Shown in pieces: positions 9,466 through 19,373 of a stretch of 64,000 nucleotides of DNA. The stretch's first letter is position 1; the number at the start of each line of letters is the position of its first letter. The notes under the pieces are model-generated. The model saw only the letters and a list, made by a program, of their open reading frames with translations. It did no database searches and was not told the DNA's origin. The position numbers were made by a program, and so were the translations under genes. The stretch is from Odiellus spinosus. Lineage: Eukaryota; Arthropoda; Arachnida; Opiliones; Phalangiidae. The stretch is from NCBI GenBank assembly GCA_963920705.1, contig OY987228.1, positions 2,496,159 through 2,560,158 of the forward strand, in the 5' to 3' direction.

Positions 9466-10140
9466 GTTATATTGAGAGAATTAGCTTTATGTACCGGGAT
9501 GAACTGTTACCTTCTAGCGAAGTTGGAAACAGTGTATTGGGACTTGGTTATAAAACAAATTTCTTGCACGCGCTTTCAATTTAATTTTTACAATTTCTGG
9601 CATGTTTGCGATACTGCCCTAAGCGAATGTGTTTCGCGCGAAAATGTCGCGTGTACACGAGGGTATAATTCACAAGAAACGTTGGATTTGCAATAAGTTC
9701 TTCCTTAATGTTTGCAATTTCTCGCCCAATTGCCTCGATCTGTGCGCAAAATTAAGTTTCTTAGTCTGATTGAGTGTATCATAAATTCGCGCCAGACTTT
9801 TATTTTGACGTATAAGATTTGAAGATTAGGCGGATTTATTCAAAATGTTAAACCTCTTAAGAAAAAGGTGGTCTTGAAAACTCTCCTTGAACAGAAGTAC
9901 AGTAGGTTTCCCGTGTATTCGAGTTCGCCAGCACGCGAGTTTGTGTAGACCACTAAATTTGATATTCTTGGGAGAATCAGCTTTATGTATGGGTAAATAC
10001 TGTAATTTTTCGCAAACTTGCGAAGAGTAGCGTAATAATTGGTTTTAATAACTAGTACGGGCTTTCCAATTTATTTTTTATAATTCCCGCGCGTTTCGCA
10101 AATGTATGTTGCGTTGCGCATGAGCAGATTGAAGCAGATT
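9466..10140. repeat. Diverged direct duplication, about 190 bp, two copies
   Basis: Copy 1 (about 9466-9620) and copy 2 (about 9963-10100) share GAGAATTAGCTTTATGTA/GAGAATCAGCTTTATGTA starts, an AACTGTTAC/ATACTGTAA segment, CTTTCAATTTA/CTTTCCAATTTA and similar ends. The open frame at 9412-9696 falls across copy 1 and shows no conserved protein pattern. Confidence 0.4.
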
Positions 10141-11097
10141 AGTCCAGCCACAATTTGCAGTTGACGGAATTTCTAAACCGGATTCACATTGAAATTCCTC
10201 GTGTTTTATTTGGTATATATGATATGGATGATCCTAAAGTGAAATGTAGAGCGAGTGGGGAAAAGCATCACGTGATTGGTTCTCGTGATGACTGCTAGTT
10301 TTAGTTTCAAACTTTTCCCCACATGAATTTAATGTTAATCACAATTAAATATAATAGAGCCAGGCTTTTAAGGCCTGCTGTCGTGTATTTCCGGTTACAT
10401 TTTAGCTAATGTGGAGTTACGTAAAATGACGTTTGTTTCACAACTGGGTATGTTTTTACTCAGGTCCGCCCTGTCTAAAAAAAATTATAAAAAATTGATT
10501 GTGGGGCCAAAAGAGAGATATCCCTTCTTTACTCATAGCATTATACCGCAAAAAAAAACGTGTTAAGTGAGCTTATATATCAAAAATTTACTCTACAGCT
10601 TTCTAGGGTATCTATAGACTGAGTAGCACCAGAAAGCGAAATAGTACGTCACAGTCCTTAGTTTAGTGTGGTATGCGGAAACCTAATGCGTTAATTGTTT
10701 ATTGAATGTAATTGCTTACGAATGTATAGGCCATGTCGAGGTCATAAGATGATTTTGATCTATAAAAATTCCACTGGCGTTACTTGGTCTACAAATACTC
10801 TAGAGTTTTCTAAACGCCGATATGTTTTTACTGAGGGACCTTGACCTTGCTTATCTAAATTTTATTTTATTGAACTTAAATTTCCTTCATTCTTTTGCAA
10901 TCTTTGACGAAACTAGTTGTCTAGAAATTTGGCTCGATGATTTTAAATTAAGTTTGAATCGTTTGAATGCAATTTATTGGTAAGGTAGTAATTTTGAATC
11001 TGAATTATTTGTTTGATGCGTTTATTATTTCTTTGAATTATTGTTATTTGGACATTTTTGGTATACTTCATTGACTTGAATTCTAATTTTATTTTTG
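10141..11097. other. Non-coding stretch with one inverted repeat
   Basis: AGTGGGGAAAAG at about 10255 pairs with CTTTTCCCCAC at about 10311. Nothing else recognised. Confidence 0.35.
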
Positions 11098-11700
11098 TTA
11101 CCGAGTTGTGGCTGAAATATTTGTTTGAAAATCAAAAGGTTTTTCTAATTCGTGTTTCTCTGTAGTTATTTTTTGTTGTCGTAAAAGAGTTATTTTACGA
11201 TTTACCGATTGATTTTCTGATATATTTTGGTTACCGACTTATCGAGTTTTATTTTTACTTCGAAGATCGAAGTATCTCATATTTTTTGGAATTTTTATTT
11301 TTTTTTGTGTGTGTGTTAAGAGTTATTTAACACAATCCTGAGATTGCTGCTTTGAATTTATTCGATTGATTTAGGTTATTTATTATTGAGTTGGTGTATT
11401 ATTATTACTGAGTTGTGGCTGAAATATTTGTTTGAAAATCAAAAGGTTTTTCTGATTCGTTTTTCTTTATAGTTATTTTTTGTTGTCGTAAAAGAGTTAT
11501 TTTACGATTTACCGATTGATTTTCTGATATATTTTAGTTCCCGACTTATCGAGTTTTATTTTTACTTCGAAGATCGAAGTATTTCCTTTTTTTTTGGATT
11601 TTGTGTGTGTGTGTTAAGAGTTATTTAACACAATCCTGAGATTGCTGCTTTGAATTTATTCGATTGATTTTGGTTATTTATTATTGAGTTGATGTATTAT
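11098..11700 (+). repeat. Tandem direct repeat of about 305 bp, two copies
   Basis: Copy 1 starts at about 11098 (TTACCGAGTTGTGGCTGAAA) and copy 2 at about 11404 (TTACTGAGTTGTGGCTGAAA). They agree closely through AAATCAAAAGG, GTTGTCGTAAAAGAG, ACTTCGAAGATCGAAGTAT and GAGTTATTTAACACAATCC. The second copy ends just before the ATG at 11726, so the duplication lies in what would be the 5' region of that ORF. Internal short palindromes (CGTAAAAGAGTTATTTTACG, CTTCGAAGATCGAAG) occur in both. Confidence 0.65.
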
Positions 11701-11725
11701 TTACTTTGATAACATATTTAAAAAA

Positions 11726-12100
11726 ATGGAAGGAGACGAAAGTATAAGTAGAGAGGAACTGAAAAAGCGTAAAGCTAGGGAGAAAATGAGAGAGCGCAGA
11801 GCTGATCCAGAGTATCGTAGGAGGGAAAATGAAAGAAGGAAAGTTTTGGCGGCCCAAAGGAAAGCCAGTATGTCATTGAATGTCGTTAATAATCCTGTTA
11901 CTAGTATACCTGGTAGTTCGTCTGAAGTGATCTTATCACGCAATATTGCTGGGGAGAATAATTTTGAAGTAGTGTCATCTGCCAATGTGGTTAAAAGCCA
12001 TTCTGGAGTGGTAGAAATAGGGGTAATAGAGGGTTTAAGAAATTCTCCAACAAATGAAAATCAACCATCTACTTCTAAGTCAGAGCTTTCTAAAGAGTAG
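11726..12100 (+). CDS. Small ORF with basic N-terminus, 124 residues
   Basis: An ATG in good context (AAAAAAATGGAAGG) opens 124 codons. Residues 8-42 are very basic and probably helical (RREE-type pattern, including RERRADPEYRRRENERRK). The rest is Ser/Val-rich and ends PSTSKSELSKE. Similar Arg-rich P-E-Y-R segments occur at the N-terminus of Helitron-type proteins in animals, but no Rep or helicase follows here, and the decayed Helitron at 35.9 kb is far away. It is an intact frame of unknown function. Confidence 0.45.
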   Translation: MEGDESISREELKKRKAREKMRERRADPEYRRRENERRKVLAAQRKASMSLNVVNNPVTSIPGSSSEVILSRNIAGENNFEVVSSANVVKSHSGVVEIGVIEGLRNSPTNENQPSTSKSELSKE

Positions 12101-12564
12101 GAAGACATTGAGAAAGTTTTTTAAAAAATAGAAATTTCTCTATTGCCCGGCCTAAACAAAAAATCCACAGACTGTTGTTGTCAGTTGGATTTAACGATTG
12201 GTAACTAATTATTTAGAGACAGATACGAAGCCTATTATGGAGAAACATACTATTCTTATCACAAGTTTATATGTATTGTTAAACAGATTTAATTTCAATA
12301 TTGAAACGTCAATAGATCTGGTCCACGACCCGAGGGGATAGATACTATTGGAGTAGTCTACCTCTTGATAAGATGACATAGACAACTCGAGTTGGTAGGT
12401 TTGACCAGTATAGCTGGTACGTTATACCAGTAAAGATGTTAGCTTTAATCATTAGATCTGGAAGATTTGATTGGTAGAAGTGGTAGATTTGACCAGTGGG
12501 CTGGTACGTCAAATCACCAAAAGTGGTAGAAAAAACCAGTTGCCCTGTTAGATGAAAGCTACAA
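12101..12564. other. Non-coding stretch with short palindromic words
   Basis: At 12390-12560 the words GACCAGT, GCTGGTACGT and TACCAG recur, and TTTGACCAG...CTGGTACGTCAAA forms an imperfect palindrome near 12487-12515. Similar CCACTGG words seed the satellite further right. Confidence 0.35.
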
Positions 12565-12775
12565 TTTGATTGAAAACTCTCAAAACTAAAATGAAAACAC
12601 TCAAAACTAAAATAAACTCTCAAAACTAAAATGAAAACACTCAAAACTAAAATAAACTCTCAAAACTAAAATAAACTCTCAAAACTAAAATGAAAACTCT
12701 CAAAACTAAAATGAAAACTCTCAAAACTAAAATGAAAACTCTCAAACTAAGACGAAAACTCTCAGACTGTTCAAA
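12565..12775. repeat. Minisatellite based on CTCAAAACTAAAATGAAAA
   Basis: About ten tandem units of 17-21 bp; variants differ by AATGAAAACA versus AATAAA before the next CTCAAAAC. Frames through it are simple-sequence only. Confidence 0.7.
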
Positions 12776-13012
12776 GCAGAGCTCGTTTGTTTGAGCACTG
12801 GTCATGGTAGTTTGGACCTCACGACCTGGCAGTTTGGACCAGTAGAATCTAGGTAGGTATTTTTCGCCAAAAGTTGATGATTGTTCTCAGTATGCATTTG
12901 GTAAGGAAGAAAAAACGATATTTCAGTTTGAAAGGCTAAATATACAACAATATTTAATTTTGTAATAATTATTTCGAAAGGCGAAATATACAGCCACTGG
13001 AAATGGACAATT

Positions 13013-13790
13013 ACACCACCATTGGGAACGGCGAACTCTAGCACCACTGGGAACGGCGAACTCTAGCACCACTGGGAACGGCGAACTCTAGCACCACTGG
13101 GAACGGCGAACTCTAGCACCACTGGGAACGGCGAACTCTAGCACCACTGGGAACGGCGAACTCTAGCACCACTGGGAACGGCGAACTCTAGCACCACTGG
13201 GAACGGCGAACTCTAGCACCACTGGGAACGGCGAACTCTAGCACCACTGGGAACGGCGAACTCTAGCACCACTGGGAACGGCGAACTCTAGCACCACTGG
13301 GAACGGCGAACTCTAGCACCACTGGGAACGGCGAACTCTAGCACCACTGGGAACGGCGAACTCTAGCACCACTGGGAACGGCGAACTCTAGCACCACTGG
13401 GAACGGCGAACTCTAGCACCACTGGGAACGGCGAACTCTAGCACCACTGGGAACGGCGAACTCTAGCACCACTGGGAACGGCGAACTCTAGCACCACTGG
13501 GAACGGCGAACTCTAGCACCACTGGGAACGGCGAACTCTAGCACCACTGGGAACGGCGAACTCTAGCACCACTGGGAACGGCGAACTCTAGCACCACTGG
13601 GAACGGCGAACTCTAGCACCACTGGGAACGGCGAACTCTAGCACCACTGGGAACGGCGAACTCTAGCACCACTGAGAACGGCGAACTCTAGCACCACTGG
13701 GAACGGCGAACTCTAGCACCACTGGGAACGGCGAACTCTAGCACCACTGGGAACGGCGAACTCTAGCACCACTGGGAACGGCGAACTCTA
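13013..13790. repeat. Satellite A, 25-bp unit, 30 near-identical copies
   Basis: The unit GCACCACTGGGAACGGCGAA plus CTCTA repeats exactly every 25 bp from 13041 to 13790. The only substitution seen is GAGAACG near 13671. A slightly different founder-like unit precedes it at about 13013-13040, and degenerate related words (CCACTGGAAATGG) lie at 12991-13010. Near-perfect homogeneity indicates recent amplification. Confidence 0.95.
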
Positions 13791-14700
13791 GCACCACCGT
13801 GGTCAGGCAAACTCTAGCACCACCGTGGTCAGGCAAACTCTAGCACCACCGTGGTCAGGCAAACTCTAGCACCACCGTGGTCAGGCAAACTCTAGCACCA
13901 CCGTGGTCAGGCAAACTCTAGCACCACCGTGGTCAGGCAAACTCTAGCACCACCGTGGTCAGGCAAACTCTAGCACCACCGTGGTCAGGCAAACTCTAGC
14001 ACCACCGTGGTCAGGCAAACTCTAGCACCACCGTGGTCAGGCAAACTCTAGCACCACCGTGGTCAGGCAAACTCTAGCACCACCGTGGTCAGGCAAACTC
14101 TAGCACCACCGTGGTCAGGCAAACTCTAGCACCACCGTGGTCAGGCAAACTCTAGCACCACCGTGGTCAGGCAAACTCTAGCACCACCGTGGTCAGGCAA
14201 ACTCTAGCACCACCGTGGTCAGGCAAACTCTAGCACCACCGTGGTCAGGCAAACTCTAGCACCACCGTGGTCAGGCAAACTCTAGCACCACCGTGGTCAG
14301 GCAAACTCTAGCACCACCGTGGTCAGGAAAACTCTAGCACCACCGTGGTCAGGCAAACTCTAGCACCACCGTGGTCAGGCAAACTCTAGCACCACCGTGG
14401 TCAGGCAAACTCTAGCACCACCGTGGTCAGGCAAACTCTAGCACCACCGTGGTCAGGCAAACTCTAGCACCACCGTGGTCAGGCAAACTCTAGCACCACC
14501 GTGGTCAGGCAAACTCTAGCACCACCGTGGTCAGGCAAACTCTAGCACCACCGTGGTCAGGCAAACTCTAGCACCACCGTGGTCAGGCAAACTCTAGCAC
14601 CACCGTGGTCAGGCAAACTCTAGCACCACCGTGGTCAGGCAAACTCTAGCACCACCGTGGTCAGGCAAACTCTAGCACCACCGTGGTCAGGCAAACTCTG
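13791..14700. repeat. Satellite B, 26-bp unit, 35 near-identical copies
   Basis: The unit GCACCACCGTGGTCAGGCAA plus ACTCTA repeats every 26 bp, starting exactly where satellite A ends. The last unit ends CTCTG. One variant (AGGAAAAC) is near 14326. Units A and B share GCACCAC and the AACTCTA end and differ in the middle. Unit B contains the small palindrome ACCACCGTGGT. Confidence 0.95.
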
Positions 14701-15539
14701 TCACCAGTTTGAAGAGTACTAGTTGATCGTATCATTAGAGAATTTAAGGTTTTCACATGATTTGATGTGATTTTCCTGGATTTTTTCCCATAAACAGAAA
14801 TATGGGTTTTTTGTCCGAATTAATAGTAGTATTAATGACCATTTCTTGTAATCAACTGCTCTTAAGATAAAAAACAAATATAATAATGCAAGTTCATGTC
14901 TAATTATTTTAAAATGAAAAGTCGAATAATAATAGGTGTGCAATGAACCGGTTAAATTAAATTAAATACATGTTCTCGATGATATGAACTGCGAAATGAT
15001 GTAGAATTTTATAGGCATTTGTCTCATATTTAAGTATAAATACGTGTTTATACACTCTTCTTAAATAAAATTAATGATTTTTAAAAGTTGAACGTTTTAT
15101 GAAGTCAAAGCAGAAACTGATTAGAATTGCGCGTAGAGACGAGCTCAATAAATGAGTAAAGACGGACTCGTTTTCAGGCGTATCGCGCTCGTGCGCTCGA
15201 AGAAGTGTATGGGTGCGTTAAAGTGAAACCCGCGATATTTGGTCGATGTGCAGCCTCTTAACATTTTAGCCAAACTTGCCACTATTATTCTTCGTCTTCC
15301 TCCCATTGAAAAGACTTATCTGGCATAAATTTTAATATTTTAGGTCAGGTTTGGTTAGGTTAGATCAAGTGGTTGTCGGGGAGGTACTATTTTGGTTTCC
15401 CAACTTGTTATAATATGTATTTTATTTTCCAGAAATAAACCAAAATCGAGTTCCCTGTTGTTCATGTCAACAAAGTTGCGTTATCACGATTAAACCAACT
15501 CAGGATGTAACAGTTTACTTCTGTTTTAATTAAAATTGT
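14701..15539. other. Non-coding stretch with a dispersed-repeat end
   Basis: No credible gene. At 15350-15425 a segment (AGGTTAGATC, GTCGGGGAGGTA, TTTCCCAACTTGTTATAA) is the reverse complement of sequence at 33050-33115. Confidence 0.4.
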
Positions 15540-16434
15540 GTGTGTTTTAAAACCGCTGTTTATGTTAAATCGAGTTCCTACGTATCACATATTGTACCTC
15601 AAAACTATATGCAAGAACTCCCAGCTGTATTTTTCTGTATACATTGTGACGTGTTTAGTTGGAAACGTCTTCGGTACCAAACTCCGTGTTCGAAGTTTCC
15701 AACCCGAAAGTACACGTGTGTTTATCCAAAGAACTAAAAATGTATTCATCGTATCATTTCTTCGAAACATGTACAATTACAGAAAATCTAATTATGAAAG
15801 TACCGCGATTAGGTTCTTTATGTCTATTTGAAATCATAGCAAATAGAAAACAACACGTTAAAAATTACCGAATGTTAAACTACAACTTAAGACAATTAAT
15901 ATGTAACGAAATGTTAAACAATTCACAAGGTGTAGCTCTGGAATTAACACCGCATCTTAATAGGTATATCTCTACACCAATGTTGATTGATGGGCGAGAT
16001 TGTGCCCAGCATATTCAATCAACCGAGTGTCATCTTGGTTTAATACATAAATACTTCGACAAACAAAGGTGGCGGTGTCAAAATATTAGAAAAACTGCAC
16101 TCGTACTGGGATTCATCTGGCTGCTGCGGAGAGCGTCACAAACACAGCAATGCTTAAAATCATATATGAGCTGGGTTCAAATAGAACCACTAAACCACGT
16201 CATGCCAGAAGATCAGCTGGTCTCGCATATCAAAAGAACCTCCTGAAACTAGCTGAGATTGATAGAAATATTTCAAAACTTAGGCACTATCACTGGACAT
16301 ACCTAGATGAGCGTTTTGAAGATTGTCGCGTTAATAAACCAACTTTAAGCTATGTAAACAACTTCTTAAGGCCTTGGGAATATAACCCACAAAATAAAAT
16401 ATTCTGTAATGATACTTTGATAAACAGTGTTTGA
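15540..16434 (+). pseudogene. Decayed gene of unknown family, ankyrin-like piece near the end
   Basis: Three overlapping frames carry the signal: 15540-15737 (a CIHC pair within FFCIHCDVFSW), 15659-16246 (PRLGSLCLFEIIANRKQHV, then a Leu/Asn-rich helix region) and about 16098-16434 (TGIHLAAAESVTNTAMLKII, then a basic region ending TLINSV). The TGIHLAA helix followed by a second amphipathic helix looks like one ankyrin repeat. Frameshifts near 15700 and 16090 would be needed to join them. The product is not recognised. A polyadenylation-like AATAAA lies at 16468. It could be an element-borne or a host gene. Confidence 0.3.
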
Positions 16435-16439
16435 AATGT

Positions 16440-17890
16440 AGTGACACTTCGTATGTAATGTATTCTGAATAAATTGGATTTAAAACAAGTTACATTCTCC
16501 TGTCAAACTTTAAGAAGCTGTCATCTTTGAGGAAAAAAAATCAACAACCCTTTAAACACTTAAATATCGCGAAAAGACCCTTGTAACTCACCTTCCTGCC
16601 CTCTGTAATGTTGCGCTCGAATAGCGGGTCCTAACTACTCTTGATAGGTATTCCCTAGATTTCGCTTTTCTTTCTTCTAACTCTTCCGTTTGCCTTTTTC
16701 TTCTCTATATTTTCGGTTTACTCCCTCCTACCTTTTTTGATCCCGTCATCACCTTGCTATTTGCTTCGGAAATTTAAATTTTGGCGGTCGGTCTAACGAG
16801 AAACTTTGATGAATTCAACTCGGTAATAGTAGAATCCACGTAAGAACTAGGGGAATATACGTTCTCGACGAAAAAGTCCCAGGTTATTTCAGTTTTTACC
16901 ATATAATCTCTGATGTTTCCCGCGAAGAACCGAAGAAGAATTAATCTCAACGATTCGTATCCATTACCAGTGATTTTGGACGCGTAAAATCGTTACATAT
17001 CGCGGTCTTCCGAATTTAACATCGAGAGTTTTTGGTAGGTTTTTTAATTTCATAGAGAGAGTGAAATGTTGTTTTATGAATTCGATCATTTTTTGGGGTT
17101 ATATTATAAGCGGAGACCGTTCCATGGGGAATTTCTTTGGAAGCGTTAGGGTTACCGCTATTGGATTCTATTCCAATTCAGCCGACAATTCTTGCACATT
17201 AGTTTATAAATTAAGTTCATGCAAACTAGGTTTAGATGTTTTTCTAAATGTTTCGTCAATTTTTATAAGCTCCATTTTAAAATAGTCTCTCAAAAGGAGA
17301 TTTACGATTTTGCCGGTTGTGGTAGAGCCAAATCCAGTGAAATCGTTTAAAACGCTATTTGGATTTTCAAGAGACGCCTTTATTTTGGTGGCAAATTGCT
17401 AGTAATTTTGAAAGTTTATCGTAGATTTGGGGTGGTCTTTCAAATAAAAGAACTTGCAATAGCGTCTCCGTACATTTCTGAAGAATGGCCTTTAGTTTCC
17501 AACGAATATTAGACGCCATTTAGGATATATTTCAAGTTAACCTAAAATAAATACTTTTCAAAGGTAAGAAATTGAGAGAAAGAATTTTGTTTTTACTTTT
17601 TAAAATTAAGAAAATCTAGATATCAACTTGTAATTAATTTCTGAAACTTGAAATATCTTTTCTAAACGTGTAATATGCTTTTAAATTTGAAGCGTCTTTA
17701 ATTAAACCTAAAGTACAGTCATCATGGTGTCCAATAGACTCGCTCCAGTGTGGCGCTAGCGGCTACGGATCTTAGTTACTCTAAAGCTAAGGCTTTCGAT
17801 AGAGTTAGCCCCAAAAATTTCCTCCCTTATATGCAATATATTCCTGGTGGCTTTAAAACCATGCTCGTGAATATAGTTCCGAAAAAACAA
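16440..17890. other. Long non-coding stretch
   Basis: No ORF with convincing composition; the frames at 17061-17285 and 17750-17989 show no conserved motif, and the latter partly lies antisense to the ATPase. No repeat structure stands out. Confidence 0.35.
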
Positions 17891-17897
17891 TTATTTT

Positions 17898-18495
17898 TTA
17901 ATCACAATAAATTATCATGGGAGCTTCGTGAATTAAAATACGACTTCTTAGTCTCAAAAGGTCAGGTGTTTCTTGTTTATTGTCTATGAGTAAATAGCTA
18001 TACGGCTCTTGAGTCGCTAGTTTATATGCTTCTACTTTTTTTTCCCTTGACCCGGAGCACTTTGTGATCCTAACAAAGAAATACCTAAGGCATCTCGTGG
18101 GTTTTTAAAATAAATAATGTAACAAGTGTTTAAAGATATTAAACGAGCTTGACTGCCTTTCGGAAATAAAGTTTGACAAAGGATCATGACGCTAATATTA
18201 AAGTGATGCGATTTTACCGTCACTAAATTAGCGATAAAGGGGTTGTTAAAGATTTCATTAGCGAGATCGTCCAAAACAATAAGCGAATTACGATTTTTTT
18301 CCTAAAATTCAACGTTAGAATCGGGTAAACCCTGAATAAAAACGATATTGGGAAGTGTCTGGCGTAAAACGTCAAAATTGGGTTGATAAGCTTGAAAACA
18401 ATAAATTATTTTTTCGGGAGGGGGTATGTAATTAATGGCAATTGTTTTAAAAAATTAGAAACAAAAGTGCTTTTTCCTGTAGAAATAAATAAATC
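17898..18495 (-). pseudogene. Polinton packaging ATPase (FtsK/HerA, A32-like), broken
   Basis: On the minus strand a P-loop (ISTGKSTFVSNFL) at about 18490-18455 is followed by a Walker B segment (NSLIVLDDLANEI) near 18285-18245. Next come KSHHFNISVMILCQTLF and the N-x-x-Y...FKNPRD block near 18110. A C-terminal YSYLLIDNKQETPDLLRLR segment at about 17990-17935 sits in another frame. This is the order of the genome-packaging ATPase of Polintons and adintoviruses, which pumps DNA into capsids. Damage: a TAG just before Walker B (near 18310) and a frameshift in an A8 run near 18035. It is on the same strand as the BIR gene, polymerase and integrase upstream. Confidence 0.8.
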
Positions 18496-18775
18496 AGTTT
18501 TTTTTTAATGCTGGATTATTATATATGTATATGATTTTATTAAAAATAAAATACAGGCAAAAAAAGCATACCACACATGGAAGGACCGCAAATTAAACTT
18601 CAAAATGGAGTAATAAATTTTAAAGTATTTTCATTCATTATTGCAAAAAAAATCCAACACCAGATAATAAAACCCGCCACTTTTAAGTTTTACAGGCAAT
18701 TTACATTTTTATTAACCCGACACCAGTTTATATGCTGTGTATTTACCGTCACCAAATTGTTTATTTAGATATTGT

Positions 18776-18905
18776 TTAATGACGATTTTTTTTTAAATCT
18801 TGACCTCTTTCACACGCTAAAAATATTTTTTCAAATTTTTTAATTTTATGTTGAAAACGTAATTGATCAATCCATTTATAATTTTTTTTATTTTCCGCGG
18901 GGATT
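18776..18905 (-). pseudogene. Small coding remnant downstream of BIR gene
   Basis: A minus-strand frame reading IYEIPAENKKNYKWIDQLRF, then an FEKIFLACERGQDLKK end, stops at 18776. It follows the BIR gene in a shifted frame and could be its original C-terminus. No family recognised. Confidence 0.25.
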
Positions 18906-19366
18906 TCATAAATTCGAATTATTTAGAAAAATGCACGTGCCTGTTTCCATTCTCGGACATGATTGGCTATTTATAAAGGGTGGACATTTAATTTTTTCTT
19001 CAACAATGGTTTTTTCCGGAGCTCCGCTTATAATTGTATTTACTATACGTCCCCTTTCATCTTTACCACTTTGATTCGAGTTATATTTCGCGAAAGGAAT
19101 GCTCCCGCATTCGTCAAAACCGGTTTGAAGCGGTTGAAATGGTACGAGAGGGATATTTGTAGTCGAATTTCGTTTGGTAACAAAATCGCAGTTTGGATTA
19201 TATTTTTCATGCTCTTTAAAGGGCACGTCTAAACATTCCCAACGATATAAAATAAGCCCACATTGAAAGCATTGACAAGCTTGGATTTTCGAGTCTAATA
19301 AAAAAAATCCGGCTTTAGCTAAGGCTTCAATCGGCACAACCTTTCCAACGCCCTTTAAAACTCTCT
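18906..19366 (-). pseudogene. BIR-domain (IAP-type) protein within the Polinton block
   Basis: The 143-residue frame from 19337 begins IEALAKAGFFLLD and contains CFQCGLILYRWE, then EHEKYNPNCDFV. This is the C-x2-C...W...H-x6-C zinc core of a baculoviral IAP repeat. The N-terminal BIR helix (RLESFKGRW) lies just upstream in another frame near 19366-19340, so one frameshift separates the two parts. About 85 non-conserved residues follow, with no RING finger seen. BIR proteins bind caspases or related proteins and block cell death; viral and element copies are known in large DNA viruses. Its start overlaps the end of polymerase B, as in compact viral genomes. Confidence 0.8.
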
Positions 19367-19373
19367 AGGCGGG

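Noticed and set aside
12345..12644. Minus-strand ORF rich in Phe/Ser
   Set aside because: Overlaps the CTCAAAACTAAAATG minisatellite and palindromic words; composition is repeat-driven.
13013..14700. CRISPR-like regular repeats
   Set aside because: Units are contiguous with no unique spacers, and the context is eukaryotic; these are satellites.
17750..17989. Plus-strand ORF beside the ATPase
   Set aside because: Its second half is antisense to the ATPase C-terminus, and its first half has no recognisable motif.
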